Below, piece after piece: positions 7,016 to 12,488 of a DNA stretch of 12,488 nucleotides. The translations under genes were made by a program, and so were the position numbers. Source of the DNA: a bacterium (lineage in GTDB: Bacteria; Bacillota; Negativicutes; Acidaminococcales; Acidaminococcaceae); the NCBI GenBank assembly GCA_004562175.1, contig SFRS01000012.1, forward strand, positions 1 to 12,488, written 5' to 3'. Each line of letters opens with the position of its first letter. The stretch's first letter is position 1. Below the pieces are notes generated by a model. That model was given only the letters and a program-made list of their open reading frames with translations. It was not told where the DNA came from and did no database searches.

Positions 7016-8045
7016 ATTCCATAAAGGTATTGGGACTCAAAACATTGCCATCGTCAAAGGCAATGTAGGTGATTTGAATGCGTCCTTTCAATTTGCTCAT
7101 ATCAAGGCTCATTAAACGCTTGTCATCTGGTAGCAACGCATTTAGTTTTTTACTGGTTTCCAGCTCAACTGTGGCACCGGGAGGGATGGAACCGCGAAAA
7201 TGCTCAGGATAGGAATAAAGCTCCTTCCCTTTTTCATCTAAAATAGTTACGTCATAATACATACGATTGATGGCAACCTTGGTTTTATTGGTAGCACTGA
7301 CGCTGGCTAAGAGCAGCTGCTGAGGCTCCGGTTCCTTAGAATTGCTTTCTTTAAAAATATGCAAGCCCACCTCAGAGGTGCTGACGGATTGGTTCAGTCT
7401 TTCCATAATTGGCTTATTGGCAGCAGCCTGCTTGGCCTTTTTGGCAGCAGAAAACTGGATGATAAGCTCGGACAGGTTGCTGACCTTTTTTACTTGCCAA
7501 TCACTTTTGTCATTGGCCTCCATGAGCAGGTTGGCCAAAAAATCCTTTTGCAGATTGGCGTCATGGAGTACTAAAGTAGCAGTGGCTTGTCCTTTTTCCT
7601 GCTTGTTCAGCTTTAAGTCCTTCACAGAGAGCTTATCGAGAGGAATATGGCGCTCTAAATTGCGCCGCATGGCATCGGGGACGGGGTCGGACACCTTTTC
7701 TTCCTGCTCCGGCTTAGCCGCAATCCTATCCAATGCTTCCTGTTTCATGAGATTCACCACCGAGGGCTTGAGCATATGCAGAATGCCCAGGGCAAAGGGG
7801 TTGGAAAAGAGGTTATCGTTGTTGATTTTACTTTCCGCTTTGATGATGTCCTCAAAGGCGTTGTCAAGCACGGATTGCAAATCAACGTATTGCTCAAATT
7901 TTGCGGTGTTGTGCTCCCTCAGCGCCAAACGAGCTTGATTGAGGGCATAGGCAGGGGTACGCACAAAATAGAGGAAATAAAAGGCCGCTCCACTGAGAAC
8001 GGCAACCAGTACTAGAATTAAAGTGAGAGTTTTTTTGCTTTTCAT
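7014..8045 (-). CDS. Membrane-anchored DUF2939-like protein, function unknown
   Basis: The product has 343 residues. It starts with a Lys-rich tip and one hydrophobic segment (about 6-28), read as an uncleaved signal anchor, so the rest should lie outside the cytoplasmic membrane. Residues about 30-65 (PAYALNQARLALREHNTAKFEQYVDLQSVLDNAF) resemble the start of the DUF2939 family, which has the same short helix followed by a YVD motif. The middle is Lys/Glu-rich and probably helical. The C-terminal part (about 245-300, with YYDVTILDEKGKEL and SIPPGATVELE) resembles an FxLYD-type beta sandwich found in cell-surface proteins. Both assignments are from memory of family patterns. The start is supported by GAAGGT eight bases before ATG. 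It is the only - strand gene between + strand repair genes and has its own promoter. No function can be stated. Confidence 0.82.
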   Translation of the reverse strand: MKSKKTLTLILVLVAVLSGAAFYFLYFVRTPAYALNQARLALREHNTAKFEQYVDLQSVLDNAFEDIIKAESKINNDNLFSNPFALGILHMLKPSVVNLMKQEALDRIAAKPEQEEKVSDPVPDAMRRNLERHIPLDKLSVKDLKLNKQEKGQATATLVLHDANLQKDFLANLLMEANDKSDWQVKKVSNLSELIIQFSAAKKAKQAAANKPIMERLNQSVSTSEVGLHIFKESNSKEPEPQQLLLASVSATNKTKVAINRMYYDVTILDEKGKELYSYPEHFRGSIPPGATVELETSKKLNALLPDDKRLMSLDMSKLKGRIQITYIAFDDGNVLSPNTFME

Positions 8046-8124
8046 TTTCGTTACCTTCTTAGAATTTTCAAGCTGAAAATACTGCTTGTGTCGCTATTGC
8101 AACAAATAAAAATTCACTCCCTAT

Positions 8125-8153
8125 ATTGTAATCACATTGTGGCCAGATTTCAA
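8125..8153 (-). promoter_or_regulatory. Promoter of the DUF2939-like gene
   Basis: Read on the - strand: -35 TTGAAA (8153-8148), 17-base spacer, -10 TACAAT (8130-8125). Transcription would start near 8118, giving a leader of about 70 bases. Confidence 0.6.
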
Positions 8154-8178
8154 TACCTGCTCCTAAAATATTTTCTGC

Positions 8179-8208
8179 TTGCGAGAAAACAGACAAATTT
8201 AGTATAAT
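8179..8208 (+). promoter_or_regulatory. Promoter of the miaB-mutS-mutL operon
   Basis: The -35 is TTGCGA (8179-8184), followed by an 18-base spacer and a perfect -10 TATAAT (8203-8208). A second TATAAT at 8211-8216 lacks a matching -35. Transcription should begin near 8215, about 50 bases before the miaB start. It is back to back with the DUF2939-like promoter. Confidence 0.6.
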
Positions 8209-8264
8209 ATTATAATAGGTAAAGTGTGTTCACAACGTTTTGATAGATAATGGAGGATACTTAC

Positions 8265-9587
8265 ATGCAAGAAAAGACATATTGTTTGATAAATTATGGT
8301 TGCCAAATGAATGAATCCGATACTGAGCATTATGCCGGTCAGCTGGAGGAGCTGGGGTATAAGCCTGTTAGCGATTATCATGGGGCAGATGTGATTTTAG
8401 TCAACACCTGCTGTGTGCGGGAAAGTGCCGAGAAAAAAATTGCCGGCAAAATCGGCGAACTGAAGGCAGAAAAGAAGCGTAACCCGGAGTGCGTGATCTG
8501 CGTTGCTGGCTGCATGGCTCAAAAGGATGGGGAGAAGCTGCAAAAGAAGCATCCTCAGGTGGATTTGCTGTTGGGTACTGCTTATGTGAACGATTTTAAG
8601 CAGCTGCTTTTGGATTATTTGGTGGACCGCAAGGGGATTGCATATACGGATTTGACCATTCACCAAAGTGAATTCGAGGGGCATCGGGTGCGCCAAAGCC
8701 CCTTTGCGGCTTGGATTCCCATTATGTATGGCTGCAACAATTTCTGCACCTATTGCATCGTGCCCTATGTACGTGGTCGCGAGCGCAGCCGCAGCATGGA
8801 CAATATTGTAGAGGAAATCGAGGCAGCAGTAAAAGAGGGCTATAAGGAATTTACCCTGCTGGGCCAAAACGTCAACTCCTATGGCAAGGATTTTGGCGAA
8901 AAAGAAGCCTTTGCCAAGCTGCTGCGCCGTGTGAACGAAATTCCCGGTGTGGAGCGCATTCACTACATGACCAGCCATCCCCGTGATATGAGCGAGGAGG
9001 TTATCAAGGCTGTGGCCGAATGCGAGCACATTTGTGAAAATTTCCATGTACCCTTTCAAGCAGGCAGCAGCGAAATTTTGCGCCGCATGAACCGTGGTTA
9101 TACCAAGGAGAAATATTTGGAGCTCATTAAGCTGATTCGCAAATATGTGCCCGATGCTGCTATTACCACGGATATTATAGTGGGCTTCCCCGGCGAAACC
9201 GAAGAGGATTTTGCTGAGACCTTGGATGTGGTGGAGCAGGTTGGGTTTACTAGCGCCTTCACCTTTATTTATTCTAAGCGCAGTGGTACCCCGGCAGCAA
9301 AGATGGAAAACCAAGTACCGCTGGCAGTGAAAAAGGAGCGCTTGAATCGTCTCATGGCGCTGCAAAATGCTAAGAGCGTGGTTTGTCATGAAAAGCTCAT
9401 TGGCAAAACGGTGGAGGTTTTGGCCGAGGGACCCAGCAAGCAGGCTGATGTGTGGACTGGACGTAGTCGCACCGGTGTGCTGGTGCTGTGGCCGGTGGAG
9501 GATAAAGTATACGAAGTGGGCCAAAAGGTCAATGTTTTGATTGATACGGCCCAAACCTGGTTGGTGAAAGGTAAGGCGGTTGATTAA
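8265..9587 (+). CDS. miaB: tRNA-2-methylthio-N6-dimethylallyladenosine synthase MiaB
   Basis: MiaB is a radical-SAM enzyme with two 4Fe-4S clusters. It adds a methylthio group to i6A at position 37 of tRNAs reading U-starting codons, making ms2i6A and improving frame maintenance. The start is ATG 8265, with GGAGG at 8252-8256 spaced 8 bases. The in-frame ATG at 8250 has no SD and would add five residues. The 440-residue protein has the N-terminal MTTase domain with cluster ligands Cys13 (NYGCQMNE), Cys49 (VNTCCVRES) and Cys83 (VAGCMAQ). The radical-SAM triad CxxxCxxC is at 157, 161 and 164. The MiaB-type LLGQNVNSYG segment follows, and a C-terminal TRAM domain (about 375-438) should bind tRNA. 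Its stop overlaps the mutS start (TAATG), a coupling common for miaB-mutS. Confidence 0.97.
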   Translation: MQEKTYCLINYGCQMNESDTEHYAGQLEELGYKPVSDYHGADVILVNTCCVRESAEKKIAGKIGELKAEKKRNPECVICVAGCMAQKDGEKLQKKHPQVDLLLGTAYVNDFKQLLLDYLVDRKGIAYTDLTIHQSEFEGHRVRQSPFAAWIPIMYGCNNFCTYCIVPYVRGRERSRSMDNIVEEIEAAVKEGYKEFTLLGQNVNSYGKDFGEKEAFAKLLRRVNEIPGVERIHYMTSHPRDMSEEVIKAVAECEHICENFHVPFQAGSSEILRRMNRGYTKEKYLELIKLIRKYVPDAAITTDIIVGFPGETEEDFAETLDVVEQVGFTSAFTFIYSKRSGTPAAKMENQVPLAVKKERLNRLMALQNAKSVVCHEKLIGKTVEVLAEGPSKQADVWTGRSRTGVLVLWPVEDKVYEVGQKVNVLIDTAQTWLVKGKAVD

Positions 9588-11221
9588 TGGCTGCTGAAAA
9601 TAATTACACGCCCATGGTGCAGCAATATCTTGCTGTGAAGAAGCAGCATAAAAACGAGCTGCTTTTCTTCCGCTTGGGTGACTTTTACGAAATGTTTTTT
9701 GAGGATGCGTTGACAGCGTCCCGAGAATTGAATATTACTCTGACCAAAAGAGCTGGCAGTGGGGACAATATTCCCATGTGCGGCGTGCCCTACCACAGCG
9801 TGGAGGGTTATATTGCCAAGCTTGTGCAAAAGGGATATCGCATTGCCATTTGTGAGCAAATGGAGGACCCTCGCTTCGCTAAGGGTATCGTGGAGCGCAA
9901 GGTCATCAAGATTATTACTCCGGGCACGGCGCTGAATGAGCAGCTCTTGCAGGACAAGCATAATCGTTATTTGGTGCTGCTTTTGGAGGATGAGGACGAG
10001 CTGTGCATGGCAGTGGCCGATGTTTCCACTGGCGAATGCCAGTGGTTTTTGGCCACGGGCCATGACAAATTGGCGGACGTTTTTGAGCAGCTGTACCGCC
10101 TCCAGCCGGCGGAGCTGGTGGTGACCAGCTCCTTGACTGAGGCGGAGCAGCTGGCAGAATGGCTGCGCGCCAAACTGCCTGAATGCACGTTGACCAAGTA
10201 TGCAGAAACGGACGCTGAAGTGAATTATTTTGCGCAGCATTTCCCCACTGCCTGTGCTGCACCCTTGGTGCAGCACACAGTGGAGCTGCTGCTGCGCTAT
10301 TTGCACGGCACGGTGATGGCGGATTTGAGCCATATCAATCAGCTTAATGAAATCGTGCGAGACAGCTTCATGCAGCTGGACGCTACAGCTATTCGCAATT
10401 TGGAGTTAGTGCGCTCCATGGCCGATGGCAGCAAGCGGGGCACGCTGCTGGCGGTTTTGGATTTCACCAAAACCAGCATGGGTGCACGCCGCTTGCGGAG
10501 CTGGATCGAAAGTCCGCTGCTGGATATTGCCCGCATTCACGAGCGTCAGGAGGCCATTGCGGAGCTGACCGCCAGCGCCGCCCTGCGGGACGCAGTGGCG
10601 GAGCAGCTGAAGGCAGTGGCCGATTTGGAGCGCATCGTCAGTCGCGTGGAGGTTGGCAATGCCAACGCCCGCGATTTGGTGGCGCTGCGCAGCTCCTTGA
10701 GCGTGCTGCCGGCACTGAAGGACGTGCTCCAGGGCTGCCAAAGCAAAGCTTTGCAGCGCTTAAACAGCGAAATTCGCGAGCACCAAGAGCTGGCTGTGCG
10801 TCTGCAGCAGGCCATTGTGGACGAGCCGCCCTTTTCGGTGCGCGAAGGTGGCATGATTCGGCAAGGCTATAATGCGGAGCTGGACGAGCTGCAGCTCATT
10901 GCGGCAGATAACAAGACTTGGATGCAAAACTTCGAGCTCAAGATCAAGGAAGAAACCGGCATTAAAACCATGAAGGTGGGCTTCAACAAGGTCTTTGGCT
11001 ACTACATCGAGGTGTCCAAGGGACAGGCGGGCAGCGTTCCTGATTATTTCGTGCGCAAGCAAACCTTGGTTAATGCCGAGCGCTTTATTGTGCCAGAATT
11101 AAAGGATTACGAAAATAAAATTCTGGGTGCCAAGGAAAAAATCCAAAGCCTGGAATACTATCTCTTTGACGAGCTGCGTACTTTAATTCGCAGCCAAATT
11201 ACCGAAATCCATGCGTCCTGA
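9587..11221 (+). CDS. mutS: Mismatch repair protein MutS, N-terminal fragment (frame broken)
   Basis: MutS detects mismatches and small loops and recruits MutL. This frame gives 544 residues instead of the usual 850-880. It holds the mismatch-binding domain with the intercalating Phe-Tyr-Glu motif (FYE at 33-35, in RLGDFYEMF), the connector domain, the core with the SMADGSKRGTLLAVLDFTKTSMGARRLRSWI segment, and the clamp, running through the VSKGQAGSVPDYFVRKQTLVNAERF stretch. It stops at TGA 11219-11221, eight residues after an LRTLIRSQ helix. Close homologues there continue through a helix with an ELDxL motif into the ATPase domain. That helix, roughly 25 residues, is absent, and the rest of the gene continues in another frame. 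Upstream the frame is clean. The start is coupled to the miaB stop. A truncated protein without an ATPase should not support repair. Confidence 0.93.
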   Translation: MAAENNYTPMVQQYLAVKKQHKNELLFFRLGDFYEMFFEDALTASRELNITLTKRAGSGDNIPMCGVPYHSVEGYIAKLVQKGYRIAICEQMEDPRFAKGIVERKVIKIITPGTALNEQLLQDKHNRYLVLLLEDEDELCMAVADVSTGECQWFLATGHDKLADVFEQLYRLQPAELVVTSSLTEAEQLAEWLRAKLPECTLTKYAETDAEVNYFAQHFPTACAAPLVQHTVELLLRYLHGTVMADLSHINQLNEIVRDSFMQLDATAIRNLELVRSMADGSKRGTLLAVLDFTKTSMGARRLRSWIESPLLDIARIHERQEAIAELTASAALRDAVAEQLKAVADLERIVSRVEVGNANARDLVALRSSLSVLPALKDVLQGCQSKALQRLNSEIREHQELAVRLQQAIVDEPPFSVREGGMIRQGYNAELDELQLIAADNKTWMQNFELKIKEETGIKTMKVGFNKVFGYYIEVSKGQAGSVPDYFVRKQTLVNAERFIVPELKDYENKILGAKEKIQSLEYYLFDELRTLIRSQITEIHAS

Positions 11222-12089
11222 GCTGAATAATCAGGGGGAAATTAGGATTACTGATGGTCGTCATCCTGTGGTGGAGCGACTGTTAGAAAAAGAAATCTTT
11301 GTGCCTAACAATGTGAACTTGAACAACTCGGACGAGCGCATGATCATCATCACCGGTCCTAATATGGCCGGCAAATCTACTTACATGCGGCAGGTGGCCC
11401 TTTTAGTGCTCATGACCCAAATGGGCAGCTTCATTCCGGCGCGCCAGTCTAGCATTTGTCCTGTGGATAAAATTTTCACTCGCGTGGGCGCCAGTGATGA
11501 TCTGGCTACGGGTCAGAGTACCTTTATGGTGGAGATGAATGAAGTGGCGCAAATCCTGCGTTATGCTACGAAAAACAGTCTGATTATTTTGGATGAGGTT
11601 GGTCGTGGTACCTCCACCTTTGACGGCATGAGTATTGCCCGTGCCGTGATGGAGTATATTCACGACAGAATCAAGGCCAAGACTCTGTTTGCAACGCACT
11701 ACCATCAGCTGATTGCTATGGAGCAGGAGCTGAGCGGCGTGAAGAATTACAGCGTGGCGGTTAAGGAACGGGGTAAGGACATCGTCTTTTTGCGGCGCAT
11801 CATTCCGGGGGGCACGGACCGCAGCTATGGCGTGCACGTGGCACGCTTGGCAGGTTTGCCCAAGAAGGTTTTGGACAGGGCGGAGGAGTTTTTGCAGGAG
11901 TATGATAGCGAAAGGCCTCAGACGGCTCCTGTGGTTGCTGCAGATACAGGGCTCGGAATGGGCTCTCTGTTTACCAGTGCTATCACCGAGCAGCTTCTTA
12001 ATATTGATGTGATGAGCATGACCCCCATTGAGGCCATGAATATGTTATACAAATTGCAGGATGAAGCACGAAAGGAGAGCGGTCGCTAA
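11211..12089 (+). CDS. mutS: MutS C-terminal ATPase fragment (out of frame with the N-terminal part)
   Basis: This frame encodes the MutS ATPase domain and C-terminal dimerisation tail. It begins at [24 protein letters not shown], which in intact proteins lies inside the chain, so ATG 11211 is probably an internal Met codon rather than a real start; it has no SD. Conserved ABC-type motifs are intact: Walker [10 protein letters not shown] (11355-11381), the [16 protein letters not shown] signature, Walker [16 protein letters not shown], and the ATHYHQL switch histidine. A GSLF segment near the end could be a beta-clamp-binding motif. No stop or damage occurs in 292 codons, so the break is recent or artefactual. 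ATG 11211 overlaps the upstream stop by 11 bases, so weak reinitiation making a separate ATPase fragment is conceivable. The stop overlaps mutL (TAATG). Confidence 0.9.
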   Translation: MRPELNNQGEIRITDGRHPVVERLLEKEIFVPNNVNLNNSDERMIIITGPNMAGKSTYMRQVALLVLMTQMGSFIPARQSSICPVDKIFTRVGASDDLATGQSTFMVEMNEVAQILRYATKNSLIILDEVGRGTSTFDGMSIARAVMEYIHDRIKAKTLFATHYHQLIAMEQELSGVKNYSVAVKERGKDIVFLRRIIPGGTDRSYGVHVARLAGLPKKVLDRAEEFLQEYDSERPQTAPVVAADTGLGMGSLFTSAITEQLLNIDVMSMTPIEAMNMLYKLQDEARKESGR

Positions 12090-12488
12090 TGGCAGATACA
12101 CATGTGGTGCAATTACTTGATACCAATACAGCCAATCAGATTGCGGCAGGCGAGGTTGTAGAAAAGCCTGCCTCCGTGGTGAAGGAATTAGTGGAAAACG
12201 CTCTGGATGCCGGTGCTAGTCAAATTGATATCACTACCTTCGGCGGTGGTACGGAATATATTCGCATGGTGGAAAATGGTTGTGGTATGAGCGAGGCCAA
12301 TGCTCGCTTGGCAGTGCTTCGTCATGCTACCAGTAAGATTGTCAAGGCGGAGGATTTAATGAGTCTGAAGACTTTGGGCTTTCGCGGTGAGGCTTTGCCC
12401 AGTATTGCTTCTGTTTCCAATTTCACCTTGCTGACTCGTCCTGCTGACGAAGATTTGGCAACCTCCGTGCATATCGATGGTGGCGAAA
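12089..12488 (+). CDS. mutL: DNA mismatch repair protein MutL (3' end missing)
   Basis: MutL is the GHKL-family ATPase that links mismatch-bound MutS to downstream repair. In Bacillota its C-terminal half is usually a nicking endonuclease, but that half lies beyond the window. The 133 visible residues include [26 protein letters not shown], with the catalytic Glu and Mg-binding Asn of the N1 box, and the RHATSKI and [14 protein letters not shown] motifs of the ATP lid. The N2 box, normally DxGxG, reads ENGCG, so the usual adenine-contacting Asp is Glu62. ATG 12089 overlaps the mutS-frame stop as TAATG. An SD-like AAGGAG (12072-12077) lies 11 bases upstream, so mutL need not depend wholly on ribosomes finishing mutS. 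No frameshift is seen in the visible part. Confidence 0.96.
   Translation, partial: MADTHVVQLLDTNTANQIAAGEVVEKPASVVKELVENALDAGASQIDITTFGGGTEYIRMVENGCGMSEANARLAVLRHATSKIVKAEDLMSLKTLGFRGEALPSIASVSNFTLLTRPADEDLATSVHIDGGE

Noticed and set aside
8250..8264. Upstream ATG as the miaB start
   Set aside because: No SD precedes it, while ATG 8265 has GGAGG at ideal spacing and gives the usual MiaB N-terminus.
8397..9554. Long open frame (385 codons) on the - strand opposite miaB
   Set aside because: It is antisense to a fully convincing MiaB with all cluster cysteines, has a low-complexity His/Leu/Gln-rich composition typical of a shadow frame, and has no SD or promoter.
9584..10333. Open frame of 249 codons on the - strand opposite the mutS 5' end
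   Set aside because: It lies entirely opposite conserved MutS domains, and its His/Gln/Leu-rich composition reflects the complement of MutS codons. No family is recognisable.
1..12488. CRISPR array, insertion sequence, prophage, toxin-antitoxin or other defence island
   Set aside because: No spaced direct repeats, transposase or integrase motifs, terminal inverted repeats or typical defence domains are seen on either strand. The genes are conserved housekeeping genes.

Overview
The window is a housekeeping and DNA-repair stretch from a Bacillota (Firmicutes) bacterium. The evidence is the order recA-recX-rny followed by miaB-mutS-mutL, a membrane-anchored RNase Y, strong AGGAGG-type Shine-Dalgarno (SD) sites and consensus sigma-A promoters. 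The sporulation gene spoVS, common beside rny in spore-formers, is absent, and the RNase Y and MutS sequences look Negativicutes-like (Acidaminococcaceae/Phascolarctobacterium-like). That finer placement is only a guess from memory of the families. Both ends cut genes: recA lacks its 5' end and mutL its 3' end.

Layout. (1) 1-1442: recA (partial) and recX overlap on the + strand. (2) 1443-1696: a leader region with a consensus promoter, an early hairpin terminator, an AT-rich tract and a second hairpin. (3) 1697-3241: rny (RNase Y), followed by a hairpin. (4) 3372-3773: a small zinc-ribbon protein with its own extended -10 promoter, convergent with rpmB (ribosomal protein L28, - strand); a shared bidirectional terminator lies between them. 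(5) 4144-6989: recG helicase and a TVP38/TMEM64 (VTT) membrane protein, + strand. (6) 7014-8045: a - strand membrane-anchored DUF2939-like protein, sharing a terminator with the VTT gene and diverging from miaB. (7) 8265-12488: miaB, mutS and mutL, joined by TAATG stop/start overlaps.

How the genes work together. RecA and RecX carry out and restrain homologous recombination. RecG remodels stalled forks and branched DNA. MutS and MutL are the mismatch-repair sensor and matchmaker. RNase Y starts mRNA decay, MiaB modifies tRNA position 37, and L28 belongs to the large ribosomal subunit.

Most notable: mutS is broken. Its reading frame ends at 11221, just before the ATPase domain, which continues in another frame from about 11211. 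About 25 residues that normally link the core to the ATPase domain are missing, so a frame-shifting deletion (or an assembly error) is indicated. The visible part of MutL also has Glu where GHKL ATPases normally have the adenine-contacting Asp. The rny gene appears to start at an unusual AUU codon. I see no CRISPR array, insertion sequence, phage gene, tRNA or rRNA, and no clear new multi-gene system.
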